Shown here: positions 10,607 to 21,169 of the stretch, in pieces | How the letters are laid out: each line of letters opens with the position of its first letter | How positions within the stretch are numbered: position 1 is the first letter of the stretch | Source: Trichobilharzia regenti | Lineage: Eukaryota; Platyhelminthes; Trematoda; Strigeidida; Schistosomatidae | Length of the DNA stretch: 64,000 nucleotides | Direction of reading: 5' to 3' | Assembly (NCBI GenBank): GCA_944472135.2 | Contig: OX235262.1 | Span: 83,736,903-83,800,902, forward strand | Made by a program: the position numbers and the translations under genes | The notes under the pieces: generated by a model | The model's input: only the letters and a program-made list of their open reading frames with translations | What the model was told of the DNA's origin: nothing | Database searches by the model: none

Positions 10607-10734
10607 GATTCCAGTGGAAAAATTGTCCATTTATTTGTAAAGGGTCGGAAGGTTGAAGACACTACAAAACCAAAGGCTTTCATTCATTGGGTGTCGAATC
10701 CTCTTAAATTTGAGGCTCGATTATACGATCGTCT
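10607..10734 (+). CDS. QARS: Glutaminyl-tRNA synthetase, distal barrel exon
   Basis: Follows acceptor ATTTAG and reads DSSGKIVHLFVKG, TTKPKAFIHWVSNP and LKFEARLYDRL. The KAFIHWVS segment is characteristic of eukaryotic and bacterial GlnRS beta-barrels (family pattern GVIHWVS). It ends after two bases of a Leu codon (CT|A) at 10734 with the strong donor GTAAGT. The next intron is only 113 bp, the one short intron seen in this gene. Confidence 0.94.
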
Positions 10735-10847
10735 GTAAGTATCTATAAAAAAGAAATCTTACAGGATGTATCTGAAATATAAATCATTTTAGAAAAATCT
10801 GTCAGTAATAAATGCACTGTTAATTTTTCCTTAACACTTTTTTTTAG

Positions 10848-10905
10848 ATTTACCTCCAAAGAACCAGAAAGTGAAAAGGGTGGATTCATGTCTGTGATAA
10901 ATCCA
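10848..10905 (+). CDS. QARS: Glutaminyl-tRNA synthetase, 58-bp exon
   Basis: A small exon after a pyrimidine-rich acceptor (TTTTTTTTAG). It completes the split Leu codon and reads LFTSKEPESEKGGFMSVINP, matching the GlnRS pattern in which LFxxExP is followed by a short loop and an NP turn. It ends on a whole codon with donor GTATGT. It was found by phase and homology; it is too short to stand out as an open frame. Confidence 0.92.
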
Positions 10906-10959
10906 GTATGTTTATATGCTTATATTACTCTTGCTATTTATTGAATTTGTTTTGTTTTT

Positions 10960-11955
10960 GAACAAAGAAAGAAGAAACATTGGAGCAGAATAATCTGGAT
11001 CCATTTTATTTCGTTGGTTCTCATCAGCTGCGTACAACCTGAACTTTTTTTAATAACAATAAAAAGTGTACAATTTTAACAAACCTTTGTCCATTAGCAA
11101 GCATACTGTCAGAGTCATAGTAAAATAAGGCGTTGAGATTTACAGGGTGTCTAAAGTGTTACGATATATATATATATATCTTGGCCCTCCTCTCTGTTCT
11201 TCCAATGTAACTGCTCCCTACGTCAGACTCTGCGAACATGTACCAAGGAGCCTCCAGTTAAAGGGACCGAATTGTTTAGGCTCTTCAATCGCCAAACACC
11301 TGATTCACACAGGACACCGAGTAGATGTGTTGGAATCATTCAAAATAATTAACAGACAAAGTACCTCAAGTCTTCTCAGATTTGCTGAAGCTATAGCAAT
11401 AAAACGATTGAAGCCTGACTTATGTGTCCAAAAAGAATCCGTTGTTGGACTTCAATTACCCTGATGACTCACTTCTTAGTAACTCTTTGCTTTCTAATTT
11501 TGTTAGCTTATCTTTTCACCCCACCCCTCCCTTTATTTTTCGCTTGATTTTCTGAGTTCTGCTCACTGTATTACATCATCAACTTCTCGTCTGACCTCAT
11601 ATGCACCGAAATTGTGAAATTTTGATCTTCTCTTATCTAATTACGCAACTATCACTAATTTTCTTTTCTTTTGTTACAATCCCAACAACACAACAGTTAG
11701 TAAAATTTTTTTCAAGAAACTTCTCTCTACCAATATATATATATATATATATCGTAACACTTTAGACACCCTGTAAATCTCAACGCCTTATTTTACTATG
11801 ACTCTGACAGTATGCTTGCTAATGGACAAAGGTTTGTTAAAATTGTACACTTTTTATTGTTATTAAAAAAAATCAGGCTGATAGCAGCTGATGAGAACCA
11901 ACGAAATAAAATGGATCCAGATTATTCTGCTCCAATGTTTCTTCTTTCCTTGTTC
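10960..11955 (+). mobile_element. Penelope-like GIY-YIG fragment between 220-bp inverted arms
   Basis: The interior encodes the C-terminal half of a PLE GIY-YIG domain (about 11183-11463), including SSIAKHLIHTGHRVDVLESF, then FAEAIAIKRLKPDLCVQK, the family's closing helix. The arms at 10960-11179 and 11733-11955 are nearly identical in inverted orientation and include a short AT run at the inner edge and GGATCCATTTTATTTCGTTG in the outer part. Each arm also carries a hammerhead-like core (see 11883). The whole unit lies in QARS intron 4. A full reverse transcriptase is absent. Confidence 0.75.
11883..11931 (+). ncRNA. Possible hammerhead ribozyme motif in PLE arm
   Basis: Core CTGATGA at 11888-11894 and GAAA at 11903-11906. 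Stem I AGCAG (11883-11887) pairs with CTGCT (11927-11931). Stem III ATAA pairs with TTAT, with a GGATCC-containing loop. Position 17 is U. Stem II is only one G-C pair around AACCAA, which is very weak, so activity is doubtful. The left arm keeps the same core on the minus strand (about 10984-11033). Hammerheads are established in PLE terminal repeats; this instance is my inference. Confidence 0.4.
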
Positions 11956-12179
11956 AAATTTATAAAAGGGAATAATTGTGTGGAATGTTTTGTTTTTGTC
12001 AGTTATCTCTCTTGAAATATATAATGAGAGACTTGCTTCACATTTTACTTACATGTATTTATTAATTAAATGGATTGGTTTAGGCATTTCTGTTGTTAAA
12101 ACTGCGCATTCGCCCATCGGAGTGCGATAAAAACCAAGGTAACAATGCCTGTCCCGATGAATATTTTTTAAGGGGTATC

Positions 12180-12570
12180 ATCAGCTTCTGTTGTATCTCA
12201 TTCACGCTTGATCATGAGCTGATGTCACTTAAAGAACCATTGGAAAACCAGAGGTTTCGTCCTGTTTTAGGACTCATCGGCAGCACGCACCCATCTACTG
12301 GCGTTCGAACCCAGGACCTTCAAGTTACGAGATGAGCCGCGCAGAACACTTAGCGTCTGAGACCCCGATCCAATGGCCTATAAATTTTAACTTCTGTCGA
12401 TTCGCGATTTTCAATGAGACAGCCAGCCATTTCGCCCTCTTACCTTATCTGGGGAACTGAGCTGGTCACAGCTTCTCACTAGATCTCCAGGCAACTTTGT
12501 CTTATAGTCAGTCACTAGTAAGCTTTACACCAGTTTTCAAGTGTTAGTTTGTAGGGATTTCATTTTGATT
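12180..12570 (-). mobile_element. Sm-alpha-type SINE, degenerate
   Basis: Reading on the minus strand: a head region, a B-box like GTTCGAACGCC near 12305, a hammerhead-like segment with GAAA present but the core changed to CCGATGA, and the region CCATTGGTTCTTTAAGTGAC. A second tail-like motif AAGTGTTAGTTTGTAGGG at 12539 suggests part of another copy fused here. It is located in QARS intron 4. Confidence 0.65.
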
Positions 12571-12779
12571 AAAGTTGTACCACTCACTATTCATCGTTTA
12601 CAAAAACAAATACTTAATCCATACCTTATTTTGTGTTTTCAAATTTCACTTATTTGTAATAATATAGCTTTTGAGTGTAGTTAGTGAAATCGGTGCTTAG
12701 ATGTTCGATTTAGGACTTAAGCCGGTTCAGATGCTCTTTGTCGGACACAGAACTAATAGTTTGTAGTTAAAAAGAAAAA

Positions 12780-13300
12780 AAAACCCGCATAAACTTATAT
12801 ACTACTGACCGATTGAAATGAGTAGCTGCACACACCACTCATATCAACCGGCAGTGCTTGCTTGCTAGCCAGATCAAAGTGATCTAATCACTGGACGAGT
12901 AGAGTTCATCAGTGTTGCACTCAGAACTATTTATCTCAAAGGACGGAGTCAGTTTGCTCCTAAGTTCTATGATAATGCGACTCTTTGAGCTGAGCCAAAA
13001 CCGGGCACATCTGTGATCAGTTCGATCCCTAACTAGCGAAGCGTCCGTCTGGTGTTTAAATCCCTTCGGTTGATGTGTGTGTTTTACAACTACTTATCTC
13101 AGTAGTCAATCAGTAGTATATAGTTTTGTACAAATATGCTGGCTTTCTTGATTATCATTAATACTTATCAAGCAGATCACATATTGCGATCTAAATAATT
13201 TAGTTCCCAAAGGGAACTGTGGTGAAAATTAATTACAAACCTCTGACTAGTTTTTGAATTTGCTTCAAAAAGAGAAAAAATAATTTTGGTCGGTTAGTAC
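12780..13300. repeat. Unclassified dispersed repeat R1
   Basis: The segment with CAAGCAGATCACATATTGCG and CCAAAGGGAACTGTGGTG recurs as a diverged reverse complement at 26860-27000 and again near 28490-28560. No coding capacity is recognised. It adjoins the LINE 3' end at 13320, so it may be part of that element or its target. Confidence 0.5.
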
Positions 13301-13319
13301 TGAACCAAGGACGTATGCT

Positions 13320-13800
13320 GAGAATGTCATCCCAGAGGCTTCCGTATAGGTCTCTGTTCGCTAGCCAGCCCTGGGACAGGATGGAAAAGGCGGAGGAGTG
13401 GTCAGTCCATGACGTCGCGTCATGGGACGAAAGATGTTTGTGCTAGATTTAGCATCGGTTGGTGTGTCACGACTCCCTGTTTGGGGTCCGTGAGAGGTAG
13501 CTCGAATCGATGGCTCGAAACGTTATCGAATATGGCCAAAAATCGTAATCATCAATGGCGAACGTGCTGCAATTTCCTTCTTTCTCCTCTTTCCCGATGA
13601 TAGTTGACGAATACTGTTTGAACTTGTTAAGTATGACTGTTTTCTTTCCAGATGAAGTTCTTTATCCCTTCTCTACTTATGTATTTTTTTTTACTTTTGA
13701 TCTATGTTGTTTTATTATTATTATTGTGTGGCGCATCTTTCTTGGCGCCATATTGTACCAAGTGTTTTTCTGCGTTTAAATAATAATGATAATAATAATT
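13320..13800 (+). mobile_element. RTE-3 LINE, 3' end fragment
   Basis: A short coding remnant at 13500-13600 reads RWLETLSNMAKNRNHQWRTC, clearly related to the RTE-1 C-terminus WLETIGDMAQNRSQWRRC but diverged. It is followed by a T-rich 3' UTR and a TAATAATGATAATAATAATT tail. A second decayed copy is at 23745-24330. It is non-coding, in QARS intron 4. Confidence 0.65.
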
Positions 13801-13940
13801 TTATTTTGAGAGAGATTATCGTACAGGGTATCATATGCACATTGCTCAAGCCTAACTTTATGCTTCATGTTAATTAATCTGATTTTGTTTTATTGTTTGC
13901 ACTAAATTTGGTTTTTTTTTCATTCTTAACCATTTTACAG

Positions 13941-14066
13941 AATTCATTAGTTATAATTCCAGATGCTTTAGTCGAACAATCAGTTAAAGATGCTAAAGTT
14001 TTCAGTGCATATCAATTTGAACGTATCGGTTTCTTTTCTGTGGATCCTGATACAAACTCTGAACGT
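13941..14066 (+). CDS. QARS: Glutaminyl-tRNA synthetase, penultimate exon
   Basis: Begins after acceptor CATTTTACAG and reads NSLVIIPDALVEQSVKDAKV, then FSAYQFERIGFFSVDPDT. The family pattern in this region is a helix ending near the C-terminus, then QFER.GYF.VD.D, which is well matched. It covers 42 whole codons and ends after NSER at 14066 with donor GTAAGT. The following intron is 10.9 kb and carries two LINE copies in the same orientation. Confidence 0.95.
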
Positions 14067-14186
14067 GTAAGTATTATACTATCTAATGAATAATATTTCA
14101 TGAAAACTGACCTAAAACTGATTTCTATAGTTCACATATATAACTTCCCAATCATTCAGTTTTCCATTTTGTGAGGTTTAACTGTC

Positions 14187-14408
14187 AATGCGTCGGTGGC
14201 ACAATGGTTAGGACTCTCGCCCATCATGTACATGGTCCGGGGTTCGATCCCCGGCCACAGGCGCATTCCTGGCTAAGCCAGAAATAATTCTGGTAAAGAG
14301 GAAAGGTTGGGCATGGGGCTAGCACCCCCTCCTATCCTGTAAAATTAAACACTGCTACAGAAACTTCAAGCCACTAGCTTGAGGCCCTATGTTCCACTGG
14401 GAACGTGA
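14187..14408 (+). mobile_element. tRNA-derived SINE-2, interrupted by a LINE
   Basis: The head is nearly the same as SINE-1 (TGCGTCGGTGGCACAATGG, B-box GGTTCGATCCC) but the body and tail differ: GGAAAGGTTGGGCATGGGGC, then GAGGCCCTATGTTCCACTGG. The tail is cut at GGGAACGTGA by the RTE-1 insertion and resumes at 15718 with AGGAAAAAG. The intact tail order is visible in the copy at 33085-33322. Confidence 0.82.
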
Positions 14409-15707
14409 CTCTGTCGATCGGGAGGTTCTCTGGAGATGCTTGGCTGTAAAGGGAATGCCGAGAAAATATATTGCACTGATTAAGGCACTCTATTCGTACT
14501 CATACAGCCAGGTGAAGGCTTACGGCGAGCTGTCATCTGAACTGATGACGACCAGTGGTGTCCGTTAAGGATGCCCATTATCTCCTTTTCTATTCAACTT
14601 CATCATAGATGTGTTAATGGACTTAACCCTAAGTGACTTCAGTGACTCAGGAATTGACTTGCTACCGGGGAATAATCTCGTTGACTTGGAATATGCAGAC
14701 GATATACTCCTTCTAGGCGAAGACGCTGACGAAATGCAGAGTCTTCTGAACACCCTGAGCCGCAATCTACGAATGTTTGGCATGCGATTCGCTCCCGCCA
14801 AATGCGAGATGATGTTACAGGACTAGACTACATCGACGCCTAGTTTAAAAATAGGAAGTGAAGTGGTAGAGCACGTTGACCGCTTCACTTATTTGGGAAG
14901 TACCATCAGCCCCAACGGGCTGATCTCTGACGAAATCTCAGCACGAATACAAGGGGCTCGTTTCGCATTTGTTAGTTTACGCCGACTCTGGCGTAGACGA
15001 GGTGTTCGACTATCGACCAAAGGGCGGGTGTACTGCTCATCAGTCCGCTCCGTCCTCCTTTATGGTTGTGAGACCTGGCCACTGAGAGTGGAAGACATGA
15101 AAAGACTAGCTGTCTTTGATGATAGGTGCCTGCGTTCTATTTCCCTTGTAAAGTGGCATAATAAGGTGAGCAACATTGAGGTTAGGCGTCGAGTTCTAGG
15201 TAAACAGGGGAAATCAATCGACAAAGTCGTGAAGCTACAAAGACTGAGATGGTTAGGACATGTGTTACGTATGCCAAGTCATCGCCTCCCTCGACGAGCA
15301 ATGTTAGCGGATATAGGGTCAGGCTGGAAAAAAGCTAGCGGCGGTCAAACAAAAACTTGGCCTTACCAGTCAATGAAATCCACAACAGTTGGTCTAAGCC
15401 ACGTAGAAAGGTGTAGACTTCCAGGCTGGGGTCCTCGTGACGGTAAAAATCTATGGTTGGAAACAATTGGTGACATGGCTCAAAATCGTTCTCAGTGGCG
15501 CAGATGCATCCACTCCTTGTGTCTTATGATCTCCAATGAAACTGTTTTGTATTTCTTTATTACTCCTTTGTCTCACACCTCTGCTCACTGTTTCTATTAT
15601 GCTTTTCTTGTACTTTCTTCTCTTCGCGTGCTACACGGAGTGTGGCGACTTGAACTGGTGCACATTTGTGCAAAGTTCTATGTCGAAAACAGACAGACAG
15701 ACAGACA
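14409..15707 (+). mobile_element. RTE-1 LINE, 5'-truncated, 10-bp target duplication
   Basis: A 1.3-kb copy very similar to 2972-6742 but sense to QARS. It starts within RT motif A (CTCTGTCGATCGGGAGG) and ends in (CAGA)n. GGGAACGTGA flanks it at 14399-14408 and 15708-15717. Two premature stops are visible: TAA at 14566-14568, replacing Gln in the GVRQGC motif, and TAG at 14824-14826, replacing Trp in LQDWT. YADDILLLGED and the long C-terminal frame (14863-15516 coding part) otherwise remain open. Confidence 0.92.
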
Positions 15708-15717
15708 GGGAACGTGA

Positions 15718-16035
15718 AGGAAAAAGAAACTGTCGATGCACAAAGTCACAGCTTTACAGTCTGTTATATTTATTGCAGCTTGGGAATTTGGCTAGGGCTA
15801 TTAACTTTCATGTGTTGACTATAGGTATTATTATAGTATGATTATAACGCATGACATTTATGGGCACCAAAAGATGCTCCACGCAAGATTTTACAATTTG
15901 TGCGATGACTGGGGTACTTGCTTCCCGGACGCTGAGACCGAATCAGGTGGTTGTTTTAATGGATCATTCCTCGAGCCTTTGACTTGAAGTCTGATCCAGT
16001 TAGATACAACAGTTTTCTGTTAAATGAAGAACCGT
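15718..16035. other. QARS last intron, unclassified
   Basis: It starts with the remainder of the SINE-2 tail. A segment at 15930-15990 (GACGCTGAGACCGAATCAGG, CCTCGAGCCTTTGACTTGA) resembles 26000-26070, indicating another dispersed repeat. No gene is seen. Confidence 0.4.
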
Positions 16036-16039
16036 TAAG

Positions 16040-16850
16040 CACTCTTTAAATTTTCAGTGTTCATGACACCCTTCCAAAATCTCAGCAAGGGTACAAAAGG
16101 CTTGTGTGGTATTTGCCAACTGACTCCATTTCTGGCGTAGACTTGTTATCTGGCTATCGATCAAAGGACCTGTGTACTGCTTAGCAGTTCGCTTCGTTCT
16201 CCTTTGTGGCTGTGAGACATGACCATTGAAGGTAGGAGATAAGAAAAGACTAGCTTTCTTTAATCGTATGTGCATGAGTCCTATTTCTCGTGTTAGGTGG
16301 TATAATAGGATGAGGTTAGCCGTTGAGTGCTAAATAAGTAGGGGAAATCAGTCGACGAGGTTGGGAAGTCACACGGATTTAGAAAGATGGTTAGGCCATG
16401 TGTTACTCATACCTAGCCTAGCCAATACCTTCTTTGATGAGCGATGTTAACGGATATAGGATCAGGTTGGAAAAGAGAGAGCTAGCGGTGGTCAAACCAA
16501 AACATAGCTTCGTCAGTCAATGAAATCCATGACAGTCAGTTCAAGCCACGTCGGGAGGTGCAGACTTCCTGACTGGTTGCGGTCCTTGGGATGGTAAGAA
16601 CCAATGAGGGCTGGAGACGATTAGTGATATGGCTCAAAATCGTTCTTCATGGCGCAGATGCACTTGCTCTTTGTGTTTTCCCATATCCATTAAACCCTCT
16701 TGTTTTCCCATGTTACTATTCTTTCTTTCTCAGATTTCTGGTAATCATCGTTCTTTCAAATATCTGTTTGTCTTCCTTTGTGGGCTACATAGATTGTGGC
16801 AGCTGGAACTGCTGCACTTCTGTGTAATGTTGTGTGTTGAAACCCCGTCA
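16040..16850 (+). mobile_element. RTE-1-related LINE, heavily decayed
   Basis: Follows the RTE-1 3' coding region in order (GTACTGCTTAGCAGTTCGCT, CCTTTGTGGCTGTGAGACA, then GGATATAGGATCAGGTTGG, then TGGCTCAAAATCGTTCTTC) with many indels and stops, and reaches the 3' UTR near 16800. It is an old fragment, clearly more diverged than the neighbouring copy. Confidence 0.75.
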
Positions 16851-17219
16851 GTCAGTAACATGCTTTGCCAATTTTTTACAGAGCAAATAATATTTACTCA
16901 CTTCATCTCACTGTCTTCTCATTGCTTGACGTGAAGTTTTTCTTCCTCGACAAATCTTAAACTATGTATTGTTGTCTCTCAGAGTTTGTTCCACATTCTT
17001 CTATGTATTCACAACTAATAATCTTCCCTTATGTGTTATCTTGAAATCACTGTTCAGAATTGAACATCTCAGTGACCCGGGTAACTATACCGCTTGTCCA
17101 CAGAGATATGATAACAGTTTTGGGTATGGGCGGTGTGAAAATGGCTCATCCAAATCACCAACAGTCTCTCTGTCATATGTATCTGTAGTTAGGAGGTTGT
17201 AAAACACCTATTTCCAAAA

Positions 17220-20200
17220 CTATACACCCCGACTTACACTATGACGATCCGTAATCGGTGTTTGGGTCGTTTGACGACGGGACTCCATCCAAAGCCTCAG
17301 GATGGTCGGGGGTGGGTGTCTTGCGCTGCGGGTTGGCCACCCCTCCGCACACCTCTTGAAATGCTCCCATATGACCGTGCGTCTTACATAGCCTCTCCTG
17401 AGGAAGTCCTACTCACTGCCTTCACGTGGCGGAGGTGTTTCTCACTAAAGTGAGAGGGCAAAAGCGGATGCCCGGCGCTCTCCACCGGGTTGACTGTCCA
17501 TTGGATGACAGTCTAGGGGAGATGGCTAAACCCTGATTCCAAACCTCCAACGATTGGCGTATGAAGCTCACTGGAGCTCACCGGCAGACGTATGGACAAA
17601 GGGCTTGTTGGATGTCCTGGATGTCTGGCCCCATTCAAAAAGGCGTATGAACCGAACTCCGGTCACCGGCTGCCAATGGATAGTGGACTCCTTACTCCAC
17701 TCCTACTGCCTTGTAGGTCACACTTGGCTGTGTAAAGGCTAGAGCTGCACTCTCAAACAAAAGGCCGAGCGATGCTGGGGACATCACTCGTACCAAATTC
17801 CCAAGAAACTTCATGAACTCTCCTACAAACAACTCTCACCATGCTACGGCGTTCCCGGTAAGCGACGCGCCCTGTGCTCACCCGGTGGCCAGTGTGAAAA
17901 GTAAGCTAGCTGGGAAATTAACACTTAGAAACCAACTATTTGTTGGCTGCTGGAATGTTAGGACGCTGTTGGATCCTGGTAGCCAGTCTATCACCATGCG
18001 TTCTTTATATGACTACAAGGTAGACATAGCGTGTCTATCTGAAGTGAGGTTACCCGATCATGGCTCCCGCCGAATAGCCGTTCCTGGAACAGATTCTTCA
18101 TTCTGGTTGCTTCATAGTGGCCCCCAGAATAATTCGGGACAACATGGGGTAGCATTTGCTCTCAGTAACAAAGCCAATAATGCCCTAATATCATTCGAAC
18201 CGGTCAACTCCAGAGTTGCAGTCGCTAGGTTCAAGGGTTCCCCGCTCGACATTTCTGTTCTCGCTGTCTATGCCCCAACCCTCGACTCTGATGAAAGTAT
18301 CAAAGACGAATTTTATGACAATCTTCAAGAGGCAATCAACAAAATCCCAAAGCGTGACGTTCTCATAGTAGCCGGCGATTGGAACGCCCGCACTGGCCCT
18401 TCAGACGACGCGACAAAACATATACTAGGCAAACACGGTCTCGATCAGCGCTGCCGTAATGGTGATAGACTTTTATCTTTTTCTGATTACAATCGATTAT
18501 ATATCACCAACACTCGATTTCAACACCCCAGAAAACATCTTCTCACCTGGTATTCGAACGACGGTCGCACTGCACATCAGATCGACTACATCCTAGTGCG
18601 CTCACGCTGGATCTCCTCGGTGGAAGACTGTCGATCCTATCGTGGAGCAGAGGCCGGAAATAAAGGGGGATCAGACCATACTCTAGTTAGGGCGAAATTC
18701 AAACTTCGTTTAACGACACGCCAGAAGACGCGACCTCCGAAGCGTATCAATGTTGCCCCGCTTCAATGTTCTACAAGACGACAAGCCTTGTCCAAACAAA
18801 TCCAGGCCGAACTAAGCACCGCAGATGAACCAACATCCACATCTTCTAATACACCCGAGACACGATGGAATCATTTCAAAGAAGTAGTCTCTAAAGCTTC
18901 AATGACGCATTTGGGTACCACATCCAAGAAGCAGAAAGACTGGATTTCAGAGCACACCATGCTTCTATCCTCGCAAGCCAGAGACGCTCGCCTAGCAAAG
19001 TCTCCAGTTTATCGCTCCCTCAGGCGCAAAGCTACACAGTCTGCTAGGAACGACAGAAATCGCTATTGGTCTAACGTGGCGACTAACATGGAAGCAGCAT
19101 CAAATGTAGGCGATTTCGGAAAACTTTATCGCCTCTTACGCCAATCATCTGGCAAACGCCTTAACAGTCATGCTGTGTTACGCACAGCATCAGGAGAAAT
19201 TATTTCGGACACCAATGGTAAGATGGAACGATGGGCCGAACACTTCAAGCAGCTACTCAATCGCGACGCTGGTCAACCGTCTCATCGACCGATACGACAC
19301 TTACCAACACCCTACGTAGTTGACTGCGATCCACCCACTCCAACCGAAATAGCTAAAACAATTAACACACTCAGAAACAAAAAAGCTCCGGGCGAAGATG
19401 GTCTACCCCCAGAAATATACAAGGCCTGCACTCCAGCGCTAATCGATGCACTGCACTCGCTGTTCTGCTCAATTTGGGAGTCCGAAACCATTCCTTCCGA
19501 TTGGAGCACCTCAGTTCTGCTACCGTTCCACAAAAAGGGAGACAGGTCAATATGCGAGAACTACCGAGGCATAAGTCTGATTGATATCGCTGCTAAGGTT
19601 TTTGTTTCCATTCTCCTGAACCGCTTCGCGGCCGAACGCCACGTGCGAACAAGGCCAAATCAAGCCGGATTTCGACCTGGAAGAGGCTGTGTTGATCAAT
19701 TATTCACACTGCGAAGAATTTTGGAACACAGGGACAAATTCCAACAGCCGACGGTTGCTTGCTTCATCGACTTCCAAGCGGCATTCGACTCAGTTGATCG
19801 AGGAGCACTCTGGTATCTAATGGAGCTCGACGGAGTTCCGACCAAGCTAATCAACCTGCTCAGGTCATACTACTCCAACACCAAAGCTCGAGTCCGAGTG
19901 AACGGTGAAGAGTCCCGCACTTTTGAGGTAACCAGCGGTGTCCGGCAAGGTTGTCCAGCATCCCCCATCCTGTTCAATTTCACAGTTGATTGGATTTTGC
20001 GGCACGCCCTAACCGAGCACCACGGCGTCCAACTTTCGCCCGATATTCACATAACCGACCTCGAATTCGCCGACGACGTCGTGCTGTTAGCTGAAAACTT
20101 CCCCGATATGCAACAGGCGCTCGACCAGATAAACCACCTCGCGTCTACTATCGGTTTGAAAATTAACACTTCCAAAACCAAAATGTTTTCGAACACATCC

Positions 20201-20935
20201 ACCGGCAATGATGAAATCTTATCCTTAAATGGAGCACCTATTGAAATTGTGCCATCCTTCAGATATCTGGGATCCATAATGCTCCCCAACGGCCAAGCGA
20301 AAAACGAAGTGAATGCGCGAATCTCCAACGCCCGGAATGCGTTTCTACAGCTGAGGAGCGTTCTATGGAGCAAGAGAGAAATCAGTCTCAGGACTAAAAT
20401 TCGGATCTACCAAGCTTCCATACGACCCGTTCTGCTGTATGGCTGTGAAACCTGGCCTCTTCGCGCGGAAGATTTACGCAGACTCGAGGTATTAGACCAT
20501 TGGTGTCTCAGGTACATTCTGCATGTTCGTTGGCAGGACAAACTCTCCAACGAAGAAGTGCGTCGGCGTTGCTACAACATCAACCAAATTCCAGTACTGG
20601 TCCAACAACGCCGCCTTCGGTGGTTTGGCCATGTTCTGCGCCGACCAGATGACGATCTGGTCAAATCAGTTCTAAATCCCTCGCCATTACCATCTTGGCG
20701 ATGTCGCAGAGGCGGACAGCTGAAGACATGGCTTGGTACAGTCAAGGCAGATATGGAGTGCCTGGGGCTACAAACGGTCTACGGACTCCGTATGTGGAAC
20801 AAGAATTGGATATCCCTATCACAAAACCTTGCTTCAGATCGCCGCGCCTGGGCAGCGATGATTCGAGACGTTCATGAAGCCGGCTCATCCTCCCGTAGGA
20901 GATAGCCGAAGTAAAGTAAAAAGTAAGTAAGTACT
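17220..20935 (+). mobile_element. Apparently full-length RTE-like LINE (RTE-2) with intact ORF
   Basis: A leader of about 590 bp that is GC-richer than the surroundings, then one uninterrupted 1030-codon ORF (17813-20905), then a very short 3' UTR and a (GTAA)n tail ending near 20935. One ORF, very short 3' UTR and a short tandem tail are typical of the RTE clade. The exact 5' boundary and target duplication could not be fixed by eye. It is inserted in the last QARS intron in sense orientation. Confidence 0.88.
17813..20905 (+). CDS. RTE-2 endonuclease/reverse transcriptase polyprotein, uninterrupted
   Basis: 1030 residues with all expected domains. AP-like endonuclease, residues about 42-300: FVGCWNVRTLLD, ACLSEVRLPD, LAVYAPTLDSD, IVAGDWNARTGP, HQIDYILVRSRW and GGSDHTLVRA, each keeping its catalytic residue. 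Reverse transcriptase, about 495-790: NYRGISLIDIAAKV, AGFRPGRGCVDQLFTLRRI, FIDFQAAFDSVDR (motif A), SGVRQGCPASPILFNF (motif B), FADDVVLLAE (catalytic Asp pair near 753-755) and FRYLGSIMLPNG. The C-terminal region has LYGCETWPLR, LRWFGHVLRRPDD and a terminal RR-rich end. No stop or frame break is present, so this copy could be competent or recently so. Codon use is GC-richer than QARS. I chose the first ATG of the frame. Confidence 0.93.
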   Translation: MNSPTNNSHHATAFPVSDAPCAHPVASVKSKLAGKLTLRNQLFVGCWNVRTLLDPGSQSITMRSLYDYKVDIACLSEVRLPDHGSRRIAVPGTDSSFWLLHSGPQNNSGQHGVAFALSNKANNALISFEPVNSRVAVARFKGSPLDISVLAVYAPTLDSDESIKDEFYDNLQEAINKIPKRDVLIVAGDWNARTGPSDDATKHILGKHGLDQRCRNGDRLLSFSDYNRLYITNTRFQHPRKHLLTWYSNDGRTAHQIDYILVRSRWISSVEDCRSYRGAEAGNKGGSDHTLVRAKFKLRLTTRQKTRPPKRINVAPLQCSTRRQALSKQIQAELSTADEPTSTSSNTPETRWNHFKEVVSKASMTHLGTTSKKQKDWISEHTMLLSSQARDARLAKSPVYRSLRRKATQSARNDRNRYWSNVATNMEAASNVGDFGKLYRLLRQSSGKRLNSHAVLRTASGEIISDTNGKMERWAEHFKQLLNRDAGQPSHRPIRHLPTPYVVDCDPPTPTEIAKTINTLRNKKAPGEDGLPPEIYKACTPALIDALHSLFCSIWESETIPSDWSTSVLLPFHKKGDRSICENYRGISLIDIAAKVFVSILLNRFAAERHVRTRPNQAGFRPGRGCVDQLFTLRRILEHRDKFQQPTVACFIDFQAAFDSVDRGALWYLMELDGVPTKLINLLRSYYSNTKARVRVNGEESRTFEVTSGVRQGCPASPILFNFTVDWILRHALTEHHGVQLSPDIHITDLEFADDVVLLAENFPDMQQALDQINHLASTIGLKINTSKTKMFSNTSTGNDEILSLNGAPIEIVPSFRYLGSIMLPNGQAKNEVNARISNARNAFLQLRSVLWSKREISLRTKIRIYQASIRPVLLYGCETWPLRAEDLRRLEVLDHWCLRYILHVRWQDKLSNEEVRRRCYNINQIPVLVQQRRLRWFGHVLRRPDDDLVKSVLNPSPLPSWRCRRGGQLKTWLGTVKADMECLGLQTVYGLRMWNKNWISLSQNLASDRRAWAAMIRDVHEAGSSSRRR

Positions 20936-21169
20936 CCATAAATCTCAGTAGTCTCAAACACATTATGCGTGACTGACTTCAGATAAATATTTCCTTTTGT
21001 TATGTGATAACTTTAAACTTGTGCTTTGTATTTCTCGAGTACTCTTATCAGGGGTTATCTACAGTGTGGGGAACTAGGAAACGTGGACCTTCAACGTGTT
21101 TCCATTAGTAGTACACAATGCTTACATGTTTGTCATTTACCCTTCCAATCATCTCTTTCTTTTTTGATT

